From contig JAFLDQ010000037.1 of the NCBI GenBank assembly GCA_017302355.1, positions 1-26,334 of the forward strand: 26,334 nt of DNA, in the 5' to 3' direction. Source of the stretch: Dechloromonas sp. (GTDB lineage Bacteria > Pseudomonadota > Gammaproteobacteria > Burkholderiales > Rhodocyclaceae). Shown here one piece after another: positions 1-7,012 of this stretch (positions are counted from its first letter, which is position 1; every line of letters begins with the position of its first letter). A program made the translations under genes and the position numbers. The notes beneath the pieces were generated by a model. It was given only the letters and a program-made list of their open reading frames with translations. It was not told the origin of the DNA and did no database searches.

Positions 1-2
1 GG

Positions 3-194
3 GGAACACATTTCGACCCGGACGTGGTAAATGCCTTTTTCGCCCGTCAGGAAGAATTCATCCGCATCGCCACAAGGAATGCCAACCGCGAGACGGCAGA
101 TATGCCTATCCAGACCGCCCTCTCCAGAACCTCGGCCGTGCCGCGTTTGGCCTGCGCCGCCAGCAGGGAAAAAAAGTTGTGCGAGAAAAAGTGA
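3..194 (+). pseudogene. C-terminal fragment of an HD-GYP domain protein, fused to foreign sequence
   Basis: The reading frame is open from the window edge. It begins with GTHFDPDVVNAFF followed by ARQEEF. This matches the last helix region of HD-GYP cyclic-di-GMP phosphodiesterases, where a GxHFDP motif sits just before the C-terminus. The match ends near base 105. From there to the stop at 192-194 the frame runs antisense through the start of the amidohydrolase fragment and shows no family features, so the true C-terminus appears replaced. The bulk of the gene lies outside the window. Family membership is fairly clear from the motif. Whether the protein still works cannot be judged, because the catalytic part is not visible. 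Confidence 0.6.
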
Positions 195-241
195 ACGTGC
201 GCGTCGGCAACGCGCAACTCGCCCCACGGCGTGCGCTTCAT
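47..241 (-). pseudogene. truncated amidohydrolase family protein (N-terminal fragment)
   Basis: The product starts MKRTPWGELRVADAHVHFF. This is a typical opening of TIM-barrel amidohydrolases, in which the DAHVHF segment gives the HxH metal ligands of the first strand. Similarity holds for about 40 residues, to roughly base 105-120, and then changes to unrelated residues before a stop at 47. A full enzyme would be around 300 residues, so most of the barrel is missing. The ATG at 241-239 overlaps the stop of the upstream response regulator as ATGA. That suggests it was once the last translationally coupled gene of a transketolase-kinase-regulator-hydrolase operon. The break coincides with the 3' end of the opposing HD-GYP fragment, so a deletion, an insertion edge or an assembly join lies near base 110. 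Confidence 0.6.
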
Positions 242-933
242 TCCACCATCGCTGCTTCGCGCGCCGGCGGCGCGGCTTGCGGCGACAGCCCGGCGGCCAT
301 GGCCAGATGCGTCAGGCTCGCCACGTTGTTCACGCCGAGCTTCTTCATCATCGTCTTGCGGTAGCTGCGCACGGTCTGCAATCCGAGGTTGAGAACCCCG
401 GCGATGTCCTTGCTCGTCTTGCCTTCGGCCACCATCCGCAACACCTGCAGCTCGCGCGGCGAGAGCCCGTCCAGCGTGTCCGGCAGCTTCGCCGTCTCCA
501 TATCGCCGCGCTGGATGCGCGACAGCAGCTTGTCGGAAACCTGCGGGCTCAAGTAGGAGCCGCCCTTGGCCACAGCCCGTAAGGCGTCCACCAGGTCGCC
601 CATCGAGGCTTTCTTCAAGACAAACCCCCGCGCCCCCGCACGGATCGCGCCAATCACGCTCTTGTCGTCCTCGTGCATGGAGAGAATGACAATCTTCGTG
701 TTTGGAGCGCTGCGCGGAATCTCCTCGGTCGCCGCCATCCCGTTCAGGTCCGGCAGTGAAAGATCCATGATCACGACATCGGGCGCTTTGCGGCGGCAGA
801 ACTGCACGGCCTCGGTCCCGGACTCCACCTCTCCCACCACGCGGAAATCCTCGGCTCGCTCCAGCATCGCCCGCACACCGTCGCGCACAATGCGGTGGTC
901 CTCGACGAGCAAAACATCACTGGGCATGGGCAT
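238..933 (-). CDS. two-component response regulator, NarL/FixJ (LuxR-type) family
   Basis: This 231-residue protein has a receiver domain (about residues 5-120) and a LuxR-type helix-turn-helix (about 155-215). The acidic pair is E11/D12, the phospho-acceptor is D57 in VIMDLSLPD, and the switch residues are S85 and K107. The output domain begins LSPRELQVLRMVAEGKTSK and includes the recognition helix around TVRSYRKTMMKKLGV. It should bind DNA as a phosphorylation-driven dimer and control transcription; no target can be read from the sequence. The start at 933 follows the adjacent kinase gene with a 33-base gap, and an internal ATG two codons later is an alternative. The kinase upstream is its natural partner. 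Its stop overlaps the start of a truncated amidohydrolase. Confidence 0.93.
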   Translation of the reverse strand: MPMPSDVLLVEDHRIVRDGVRAMLERAEDFRVVGEVESGTEAVQFCRRKAPDVVIMDLSLPDLNGMAATEEIPRSAPNTKIVILSMHEDDKSVIGAIRAGARGFVLKKASMGDLVDALRAVAKGGSYLSPQVSDKLLSRIQRGDMETAKLPDTLDGLSPRELQVLRMVAEGKTSKDIAGVLNLGLQTVRSYRKTMMKKLGVNNVASLTHLAMAAGLSPQAAPPAREAAMVE

Positions 934-966
934 GCCACCTTTCCAATCCCGCCACTCCTGTCGGAC

Positions 967-1584
967 TCATCTGCTGATCACAAATATTGTACTGCCAGCG
1001 CCGGTGTTGCCAAACAAAAAACGGAGATTTGTTCTGGCCGCCCAGTACCGCGCCAGCGTTGGTCCCAGTGCCGCCGAGGCCTCCGCCCGCGTCACGCCGC
1101 GGTTGGCCCGAATCGTCAACACCGGCCCGGCCTCCATGGCAACCTCCACGGTGGTCGCGCCCGCCTCCCCGCTGAGATACGCGGTAAGGCATTCGGCGAT
1201 GCGGAACAGCCCCTGCGCCGTCTCCGCATCTGGACGGTACTCCGTATCGATGCTGAGCGCAAGCGTCCCCGCGAAACGCCGCCCGGCCGCCTCGGCCATT
1301 CGCGACAGCGCGTCGGCCAGGCTCAGCCGGCTGGTCAGGTCGGGCGAGGCCAACAGGCTCGCCGCCCGCACGGCCTCGAAGGCGCTATCCAGCGATCGTT
1401 CCAGCGAGTCCAGCCGCTCCGCATACTCGGCCGGCAGGTCCATCCGGAGCAACGTGAGTTCGATCCCCGCCGCCGTCAGACTGCCGCCGGTCTGATCATG
1501 CAGCAGGCGGGCCAACGCGCCGCGCTCCCGCGCGCGATCACCTTCAAAGGCTTCAAGCCAGTCCGAGAGCCGGTTGCCGGACAT
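967..1584 (-). CDS. short histidine-kinase-like protein with degenerate ATPase region
   Basis: The 205-residue product has no membrane segment or sensor domain. Near the N-terminus, ALARLLHDQTGGSLTAAGIE resembles the dimerisation/phospho-acceptor helix of HisKA_3 (NarX/DesK-type) kinases, with H29 as the candidate phospho-acceptor. The C-terminal half, around FRIAECLTAYLSGEAGATTV, aligns in shape with the HATPase N-box region, but the usual N-box Asn is not evident. The G-box also lacks the DNGxG pattern. It lies directly upstream of a NarL-family regulator, the usual kinase position. It may be a phosphotransfer or pseudokinase partner instead of an active kinase. The ATG at 1584 lies seven bases after a transketolase stop codon and has no obvious ribosome binding site, so translational coupling to the lost gene is plausible. 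Confidence 0.7.
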   Translation of the reverse strand: MSGNRLSDWLEAFEGDRARERGALARLLHDQTGGSLTAAGIELTLLRMDLPAEYAERLDSLERSLDSAFEAVRAASLLASPDLTSRLSLADALSRMAEAAGRRFAGTLALSIDTEYRPDAETAQGLFRIAECLTAYLSGEAGATTVEVAMEAGPVLTIRANRGVTRAEASAALGPTLARYWAARTNLRFLFGNTGAGSTIFVISR

Positions 1585-1591
1585 CGTCGTT

Positions 1592-1740
1592 CTAGAGGGC
1601 GCTCTTGCGCGCCACGGCCTTCTTCGCCGCCGCGGCGATGTTCACCGCGCGCAGGTTGTACTTGTCCAGCAGTTCGTCCGGACCGCCCGACTCGGCATAC
1701 ACGTTGTTCACGCCGACGAATTCCATCACGCAGGGCGTGG
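1592..1740 (-). pseudogene. C-terminal fragment of a transketolase
   Basis: A minus-strand frame ending in the TAG at 1594-1592 reads MEFVGVNNVYAESGGPDELL followed by DKYNLRAVNIAAAAKKA. This matches the tail of the transketolase C-terminal domain (compare FGESGxPxELLxKYGL in the family). Only about 49 residues remain. Upstream of about 1740 the frame meets stops, and the sequence becomes a YbhB remnant in another frame. The stop codon lies seven bases before the kinase start, suggesting the kinase was originally co-transcribed with this transketolase. No independent start is visible and it should not make a functional enzyme. Confidence 0.65.
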
Positions 1741-1859
1741 TCCCAGGACGGCGTCAAGCGCGTAGAACTTGTGGAAGTAGCGGCGCCGCCCTCGCAGCTG
1801 TACGTCCTGGGGATCGCGCCGTGATCTGAGAACGCGGTTGATGTGATGATCATGTCCAT
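1741..1859 (-). pseudogene. internally deleted YbhB/YbcL (PEBP) family gene
   Basis: From the ATG at 1859 the frame reads MDMIITSTAFSDHGAIPRTY then SCEGG, the N-terminus of YbhB/YbcL phosphatidylethanolamine-binding (Raf kinase inhibitor-like) proteins. At about 1785 the match stops. In a different frame RYFHKFYALDAVLG (1782-1741) then matches a segment from the C-terminal part of the same family (compare YFFKLYALDTVL). Roughly 100 central residues are therefore missing, with a frame change at the join. The end of the gene is also absent, because at about 1740 the sequence switches to transketolase. This is a dead gene. Confidence 0.6.
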
Positions 1860-2005
1860 GGTTTCTGCTTCCCGTTCGAGGGGTGGCCTCCCTGACCCGC
1901 AGTATATGCAGATGCAGGAAGACGCGCATCCAACCGTCGCGCCGGAGACGATGCCGGTTGCACGGGGCTGGCAATCCATCGACCCAACTGCTTAAAATAG
2001 CCGCG

Positions 2006-2542
2006 ATGAAAGCTTTTCGCCGATCCATTCTCCCCTGCTGTCTATCCCTGGCCATGGCCGCAGCAACGGGAGCACTGCTGAACGGTTGCAGTTCGACCAA
2101 GGTTCCCCGCCCGTATCAGACCGAGGCCTTCCCGAGCCAGACCCCTTTCCAGTATTCCAGCACCCGGGAACCCGAGGAAGCGTGTGAAGTCGCCAGGCGC
2201 GCCTTGTTGAGCCAGGGGTATCAGGTCGATGAGTCGAAACCTGGCAATATCCGCGGCGAGAAATACTTTCGGCCCAAGCCCGACGAGGCCACCAGGCTGT
2301 CGATCATCCTGGTTTGCCTGCCCGGCAATCCGGGAACCACCATCTATGCGAGCGGACTGGAAACCCAGTTCGAGATGAAATCCAAGGGGAGCAGTGCGGG
2401 TGTCAGCGTTCCGGCCCTCGGGTCGCTCTCCCTGCCGTGGTCCCTGGACAAGGACACCCTGGTGAAAGTCGGCGAGGAAACCGTCACCGATCCCGAGTTC
2501 TACAAGCGGCTGTTCGAACTGATCGGGATGCTCGACGGCTGA
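2006..2542 (+). CDS. putative lipoprotein, DUF2242-like
   Basis: This is a 178-residue protein. The ATG at 2006 puts a classic lipoprotein signal at the very N-terminus: basic MKAFRR, a hydrophobic stretch, and the lipobox LLNGC with Cys28 as the lipidation site. An upstream ATG at 1883 would add an Arg-rich stretch and is unlikely. The mature part starts with a variable linker. It continues with EACEVARRALLSQGYQVDES, a pattern I associate with the DUF2242 family of betaproteobacterial lipoproteins; this assignment is from memory of the family. It is probably anchored in the outer membrane or periplasm. No catalytic motif is visible. A short GC-rich hairpin follows the stop codon. Confidence 0.8.
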   Translation: MKAFRRSILPCCLSLAMAAATGALLNGCSSTKVPRPYQTEAFPSQTPFQYSSTREPEEACEVARRALLSQGYQVDESKPGNIRGEKYFRPKPDEATRLSIILVCLPGNPGTTIYASGLETQFEMKSKGSSAGVSVPALGSLSLPWSLDKDTLVKVGEETVTDPEFYKRLFELIGMLDG

Positions 2543-2600
2543 CCCGTCCGTTCGACGGGTTCGTCCATCCCGAATCGCCCGGCGCGGATCCCCGGGATCT
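2542..2600 (+). terminator. possible transcription terminator hairpins after the lipoprotein gene
   Basis: ACCCGTC (2542-2548) and GACGGGT (2554-2560) form a perfect 7-bp stem with a 5-base loop overlapping the end of the lipoprotein gene. It lacks a U-run. About 25 bases on, GATCC-CCG-GGATC (2588-2600) is a second small stem and is followed by TTTTCTTT, which would give the U-rich tail. Either may end transcription before the cyclic-nucleotide-binding gene. Strength is uncertain because the second stem is short. Confidence 0.35.
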
Positions 2601-2673
2601 TTTCTTTCCCCGGGCAGCGGCGCATCATGGTGCACGGGAAGTTGATCGACCATTTCGGCCCTGGAGGCAGACC

Positions 2674-3156
2674 GTGCGGACAGCCGCATTCCTGCAGCAA
2701 CAGCCGCTGTTCGGCGGGGTGGACGACCAGGCGATGAGCGCGATCATGCCGCTGCTTCGCGAAGAGAACTTCGCCAGCGGGGAGTTGCTCGTCCGCGAAG
2801 GCGACCAGGGGGATTCGCTGTTCGTGATCTGCAGCGGCTCGGTCGAAGTCCTGAAGTCGAGCCCCGCAGCAGAAACGCCGTTCGGGGACCGCATCGCCAT
2901 GCTCAAGGTTGGCGACGTCATCGGCGAAATGGAACTGATCGACACGCAGAACCGATCGGCAACGGTTCGCGCACTGGAACCTGTCTCGACGCTGGCGCTG
3001 TCCAACGGCGACCTGTTCCGCATCTACGAGTCCGACCTGCCGACTTTTTCGCTGCTGGTCCTGAACCTGGCCAGGGAATTGAGCCGTCGTCTGCGCAACA
3101 TCGACGATCTGGCAGTACGCTACATGCCGCACGACGGTCACGCCGCCCGGCCCTGA
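2674..3156 (+). CDS. cyclic-nucleotide-binding domain protein without a DNA-binding domain
   Basis: The 160-residue product is essentially one Crp-type cNMP-binding beta-barrel (about residues 10-130). The hallmark phosphate-binding cassette is seen as GEMELIDTQNRSATVRA, keeping the Gly-Glu pair and the Arg. It ends with a short helical tail (LARELSRRLRNIDDL), and no helix-turn-helix follows. It is probably a stand-alone cAMP/cGMP-responsive protein acting on a partner, or one that has lost nucleotide binding. I chose the GTG at 2674 because GGAGG (2663-2667) sits six bases upstream and the domain starts right after it. The long open frame upstream overlaps the lipoprotein gene and has no domain content. 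Confidence 0.82.
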   Translation: MRTAAFLQQQPLFGGVDDQAMSAIMPLLREENFASGELLVREGDQGDSLFVICSGSVEVLKSSPAAETPFGDRIAMLKVGDVIGEMELIDTQNRSATVRALEPVSTLALSNGDLFRIYESDLPTFSLLVLNLARELSRRLRNIDDLAVRYMPHDGHAARP

Positions 3157-3216
3157 TTCGCCGGAGAAAGTTCGGCTGCCACCGCCCTCGCGACCCCGCG
3201 CCTTCCGGAATGTCCC

Positions 3217-3777
3217 ATGGAAACATCGATCCCCTTGGCCCGCCTCCACGCCGACATCGAGTCGCGGGTCCAGGCCATCCGGGCGGATCACCCGCAGTGG
3301 CCGTGTGGCAAAGGTTGCGCCGGCTGTTGCCGGCGCCTCGCCGATGTGCCGCAACTGACGGCGCAGGAATGGGACTTGCTGCGTGCCGGGCTGGCCACGC
3401 TGCCGGCGGAGCGGCTCGGGCAGATCAGCCGCGATCTGGCTGCCCTGGCCGATCAGCGGGAGCCGCCCGTCGTCTGCCCGCTGCTGGACCAGTTAACCGA
3501 CGCCTGCCCGGTCTATGCGCAGCGGCCCGTCGCCTGCCGCAGTTACGGCTTCTACGTCCAACGCGACCGCGGACTCCATTGCGGCGACATCGAAGCGCAA
3601 GTCGCCGCCGGCGCCCTTGCCGGTGTCGTCTGGGGCAACCACGACGCGATCGACCGCCAGCTCGCCAGCCTCGGCGGCGCCCACCCGCTGACCGAGTGGT
3701 TCGCGCGCTGGCAGAGCGGCAAACCGGCGGCGGAGCAACACCCGCCGGTAAGGTCGGACGGCGCTCCATTGACGTAG
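3217..3777 (+). CDS. YkgJ family cysteine cluster protein
   Basis: The 186-residue protein belongs to the YkgJ / UPF0153 group of putative zinc- or iron-chelating proteins. Eight cysteines are arranged as in the family: C30, C34, C37 and C38 (CGKGCAGCC), then C87, C97 and C107 within CPLLDQLTDACPVYAQRPVA followed by CRSYGF, and C122. They probably bind a metal cluster. No enzymatic reaction is established for the family, and the protein should be cytoplasmic because no signal peptide is seen. It follows the cNMP-binding gene by 60 bases on the same strand. Upstream of the ATG the Shine-Dalgarno match is weak (GGAAT). Confidence 0.88.
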   Translation: METSIPLARLHADIESRVQAIRADHPQWPCGKGCAGCCRRLADVPQLTAQEWDLLRAGLATLPAERLGQISRDLAALADQREPPVVCPLLDQLTDACPVYAQRPVACRSYGFYVQRDRGLHCGDIEAQVAAGALAGVVWGNHDAIDRQLASLGGAHPLTEWFARWQSGKPAAEQHPPVRSDGAPLT

Positions 3778-3919
3778 GGAGAGTACGTCGGGACGCGGCA
3801 GGCGGTATTCGGAAGGCTTCGGCTGGAAGTGCCCCGCCAAAATCTTCATGCCCGGACATTTCACCCTCGAGCGCCACGATCATCCACTTGTTGCACTTCG
3901 GGCTTGAAACCGCCATTTT

Positions 3920-3964
3920 TTGAAATAGAACTCTTGATTGCATATCATTTCAATGTGTTTCAAT
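3920..3964. repeat. AT-rich patch with TTGAAAT/ATTTCAA inverted repeat and TTTCAAT direct repeats
   Basis: Within an otherwise GC-rich window, TTGAAAT (3920-3926) faces ATTTCAA (3947-3953) as a perfect 7-bp inverted repeat. TTTCAAT then occurs twice, at 3948-3954 and 3958-3964, with starts one helical turn apart. The stretch lies just upstream of a dead serine recombinase. It may be a relic recombinase or regulator binding site, or the promoter region of the recombinase. The rest of 3778-4058 has no recognisable gene. Confidence 0.45.
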
Positions 3965-4058
3965 AGGAAAGGATGCCCATGCGACCGTCGGTTGCGCCTG
4001 ACATGAAGCGAAAGGCGGCGTGCGAAGCAGCAGATTGTTTCCGCACGACGAACCCGCG

Positions 4059-4326
4059 TGTGAAGAGTCTGACTGACGCCATCTGGCCGGTTCTTCTTCC
4101 ACAGCATGGCCCGCTTCTCAGAAATGGAACGCGAGCGGGACTGGAAGGGGCACGCCAACTCGGGCGCAAGGGTGGCCGCGAGCCCAGGATGACCGGGAGC
4201 AAGATCGAGTCGGCCAGGAAACTTCTGGCCAGCGGTGTGCGTCCCAGGGATGTGGCCAGAAACCTCGCCATCTCGGTTCCAACGCTGTACCGCTGGGTGC
4301 CCGCTTCTGCGCACACCCGGATTTGA
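4059..4326 (+). pseudogene. decayed serine recombinase (resolvase/invertase) C-terminal part
   Basis: Pieces in different frames line up in the correct order with Hin/Tn3-type serine recombinases. VKSLTDAI (4059-4082) corresponds to the family's F+SLTDAID. GRFFFHSMARFSEMERE (from 4085) corresponds to GRxxFHxxAxLAEMERE. RTRAGLEGARQLGRKGG (from about 4130) returns to the first frame and continues into the C-terminal helix-turn-helix, SARKLLASGVRPRDVARNLA followed by ISVPTLYRW. At least two small deletions with frame changes separate them. The catalytic N-terminal domain with its active-site Ser is missing. The stop lies 32 bases before the antiporter start. It marks former mobile DNA beside the ion/stress block. 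Confidence 0.72.
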
Positions 4327-4358
4327 CATTGATTCCCCCGACAGGAACTGGCTTCTGA

Positions 4359-6086
4359 ATGGAACACAACATACCCCTGATCACCACGCTTGCGGCCGCC
4401 TTCGTGGTCGCGCTCATCCTGGGCTTCCTCGCCGAACGCATCAGGGTGCCAGCGTTGGTCGGCTACCTTGTCGCCGGCATCATCATCGGGCCGGGCACAC
4501 CGGGATTTGTCGCCGATGTGCATCTCGCATCCCAACTCTCGGAAATCGGCGTCATGCTGCTGATGTTCGGTGTCGGCCTGCATTTCTCTCTCAATGACCT
4601 GTTGGCGGTCAGACGCATCGCGGTGCCCGGCGCCGTCGTGCAGATGGGCCTGGCCACCGTTCTGGGTATGGCGATCGCCTGGTGGTGGGGATGGAGTTGG
4701 GGCGCTGGTCTGATTTTTGGCCTGTCGCTGTCGTGCGCGAGCACCGTGGTGCTGCTCAAGGCGCTGGAAGCCCGTGGTGTACTCGAAAGCATGAATGGGC
4801 GCATCGCGGTTGGCTGGCTGGTCGTGGAAGACCTGGCCTGTGTCCTGGTGCTGGTCCTGATGCCGCCGCTCGCGGACATTCTGGGCGGATCGGCCGCCGC
4901 AGCGGCGAGCACCCAGCCTCTTTGGCTGACGATCGGAAGAACCGTTCTCGAGGTGGTGGCCTTCATCGCCATCATGCTGGTGGCTGGCCGCCGCGTGCTA
5001 CCCTGGTTGTTGTGGCAGATTTCACACACCGGCTCGCGTGAACTGTTCACCCTCCTGGTCATTGCGGCAGCCATCGGCATCGCCTACGGCGCGGCCCAAC
5101 TGTTCAGCGTCTCGTTCGCCCTCGGCGCCTTCTTCGCCGGCATGGTGATGCGCGAGTCGGAGTTCAGCCACCGTGCGGCCGTAGAGTCCTTGCCTCTGCG
5201 CGACGCATTCTCGGTGCTCTTCTTCGTATCGGTGGGCATGCTGTTCGAACCGGGCATCCTGATGAAGCAACCGTTTCTCGTCCTCGGTGTGGTGGCCATC
5301 ATCATCCTTGGCAAGTCGATTGCAGCCTTCGGCCTGGTGCTGGCGTTTCGTTATCCGCTGAACACGGCACTGACCGTTTCGGTCAGTCTGGCGCAGATCG
5401 GCGAGTTCTCGTTCATCCTGGCTGGCCTCGGCCTGTCGCTGGGCATTCTGCCTGCGGATGGCATGAGCCTGGTACTGGCCGGCGCGCTCATTTCCATCGC
5501 CCTGAATCCGGTTCTGTTTGCCGCCGTCGAGCCGGTGCGGCGCTGGATCCTGCAACGCTCGGACCTCGCCCGCCGCCTGGAGCAAAGGACCGACCCGTAT
5601 GCCGAACTGCCGGTGAGCACCGATGACAAGTACCTGCAAGGACAGGTCGTTCTTGTGGGCTATGGCCGGGTCGGCAAGCGGATTGCCGGCGCGCTGGATG
5701 CGCATGGCATTCCCAACGTGGTGGCCGAGCAAAACCGCGAACTGGTCGAAGACCTGCGCAAGAAGGGCATGGCAGCCGTATCGGGCAATGCTGCCGATCC
5801 GGCGGTGCTGATTCAGGCGCACATCGCCGAAGCCGCGATGTTGGTGGTGGCGACCCCCGATCCGCTCAGTCTGCGCCAGATGGCGAACACGGCGCGCGCC
5901 CTCAATCCCGCTATCGAAATCGTCTTGCGCACGCACAGCGAAGAAGAGTCGGTGATGTTGCGCAAGGATGGCGTTGGCACCATCTTCTTCGGCGAGGAGG
6001 AACTTGCCAAGGGCATGACCAGGCATGTTCTGAAGCGCTTCGACCCTCGGGCCGACGGCCAAGCCACCGCAGCCGCCGGCATCTGA
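4359..6086 (+). CDS. ybaL: YbaL/KefB-type cation:proton antiporter with RCK (TrkA-N) domain
   Basis: This 575-residue inner-membrane protein carries a CPA2 sodium/hydrogen exchanger domain of about a dozen hydrophobic helices (residues 5 to about 395), including GYLVAGIIIGPGTPGF and the SLAQIGEFSFIL segment. A cytosolic TrkA-N/RCK nucleotide-binding domain follows, with the dinucleotide fold motif GYGRVG at 434-439. No TrkA-C domain is evident at the end. It should exchange K+ or another monovalent cation for protons, with gating by NAD(H) or another ligand. The length and layout match YbaL (about 560 residues). AGGAA lies upstream of the ATG. It converges on the UspA gene, with only 12 bases between their stops. 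Confidence 0.92.
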   Translation: MEHNIPLITTLAAAFVVALILGFLAERIRVPALVGYLVAGIIIGPGTPGFVADVHLASQLSEIGVMLLMFGVGLHFSLNDLLAVRRIAVPGAVVQMGLATVLGMAIAWWWGWSWGAGLIFGLSLSCASTVVLLKALEARGVLESMNGRIAVGWLVVEDLACVLVLVLMPPLADILGGSAAAAASTQPLWLTIGRTVLEVVAFIAIMLVAGRRVLPWLLWQISHTGSRELFTLLVIAAAIGIAYGAAQLFSVSFALGAFFAGMVMRESEFSHRAAVESLPLRDAFSVLFFVSVGMLFEPGILMKQPFLVLGVVAIIILGKSIAAFGLVLAFRYPLNTALTVSVSLAQIGEFSFILAGLGLSLGILPADGMSLVLAGALISIALNPVLFAAVEPVRRWILQRSDLARRLEQRTDPYAELPVSTDDKYLQGQVVLVGYGRVGKRIAGALDAHGIPNVVAEQNRELVEDLRKKGMAAVSGNAADPAVLIQAHIAEAAMLVVATPDPLSLRQMANTARALNPAIEIVLRTHSEEESVMLRKDGVGTIFFGEEELAKGMTRHVLKRFDPRADGQATAAAGI

Positions 6087-6098
6087 CCCGGCAAGCCG

Positions 6099-6986
6099 TC
6101 ACGCCGTTGCCGTTGGCTCGCGTACCAGCAGCGTGTCACACGGCAGCCAATCCAACAGTTTGGCGGCGGTGCTGCCCAGCAGCAGGCTTATGAGGCCGCT
6201 GCGACCATGACTGCCCATGACCACCAAGTCAATGTTGTGCTCGCGCACATAGCGGGGCAGCATGCCTTCGATGGCGCCGCATTCGACGACGGAACGGACC
6301 TGCGTGCCCTCTGGAAACGCAGTCGCCGCCAGGAAGGCGGCGCATTCTGCCTCTTCGGCGCCGACGCAGCGACCCGAATGCTGTGAAGGATCGGCCAGTC
6401 CTGACATTACCAAGGGATGGGCGTGGTACAGGATCAGTTCGCGGTCTGGAAAAAGCCGGGCTGCGGCCAGCAGGGCGTGTCGTGAACACCCGGAAAAATC
6501 GCTGGCCACGACGATCCGCCGATAGGGCTCATGCGTTCGTCTGCGAACCACCAACAAGGGCTGCGCGAGTGAACGCGCCAGGTTTTTGACCGTCGAGCCA
6601 AGCAAAAAGCGTCCTGGCGTTTCGTTGCAGGACACCCCCGTGACGACAAGGCCGCATTGGGTACTGGCTGCCGCTTCCCGGATGGCCGCCGCGGCATCCT
6701 CGCCGCGCACCATGCGCAGGGTTGCGGATACATCCAGCCCCGCGAGGTCATGGGCAAGCTGTTCTCGTGCCACATGCACGAGCTGTTCATCGGTTGCCCC
6801 GCTGGCCCAGGCCAGCACTTGATCGGGGGATACGGTGGGGTCGAGCACATTCAACGCCACCAGGCCGGCATGCCACTCCCGGGCCAAATTGGCGGCGCGG
6901 TCCAGTGCCCGGTCGCATCGTGCGCTCAGGTCCGCGGCCAACAGCAGGTGATGCGGCGTGGCGCCCGGTCTGCCACTTTCGGTCAT
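6099..6986 (-). CDS. tandem-domain universal stress protein (UspA family)
   Basis: The 295-residue protein has two UspA folds in tandem (about 11-146 and 153-290). The second keeps the ATP-binding loop GSHGRSGLISLLLGST, matching the G-2x-G-9x-G-S/T pattern. The first has a looser version (GVSCNETPGRFLLGST). Tandem UspA proteins are cytoplasmic and bind ATP or AMP under stress. The ATG at 6986 is chosen because AAGGAG precedes it at good spacing; the longer frame would run into the ATPase gene. It starts 26 bases after the ATPase stop on the same strand, so the two are almost certainly one transcript. It may act with the ATPase in ion or energy stress. Confidence 0.9.
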   Translation of the reverse strand: MTESGRPGATPHHLLLAADLSARCDRALDRAANLAREWHAGLVALNVLDPTVSPDQVLAWASGATDEQLVHVAREQLAHDLAGLDVSATLRMVRGEDAAAAIREAAASTQCGLVVTGVSCNETPGRFLLGSTVKNLARSLAQPLLVVRRRTHEPYRRIVVASDFSGCSRHALLAAARLFPDRELILYHAHPLVMSGLADPSQHSGRCVGAEEAECAAFLAATAFPEGTQVRSVVECGAIEGMLPRYVREHNIDLVVMGSHGRSGLISLLLGSTAAKLLDWLPCDTLLVREPTATA

Positions 6987-7012
6987 GAGCTTCTCCTTGG
7001 TCTGGGGCGCTG

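Noticed and set aside
3778..3943. A minus-strand frame reading MAVSSPKCNKWMIVALEGEM that looks protein-like at first.
   Set aside because: It has no recognisable family, no good ribosome site, and continues into sequence antisense to the YkgJ gene.
4235..4597. A plus-strand frame overlapping the recombinase remnant and antiporter start.
   Set aside because: It shares bases with better-supported features and has no motif.
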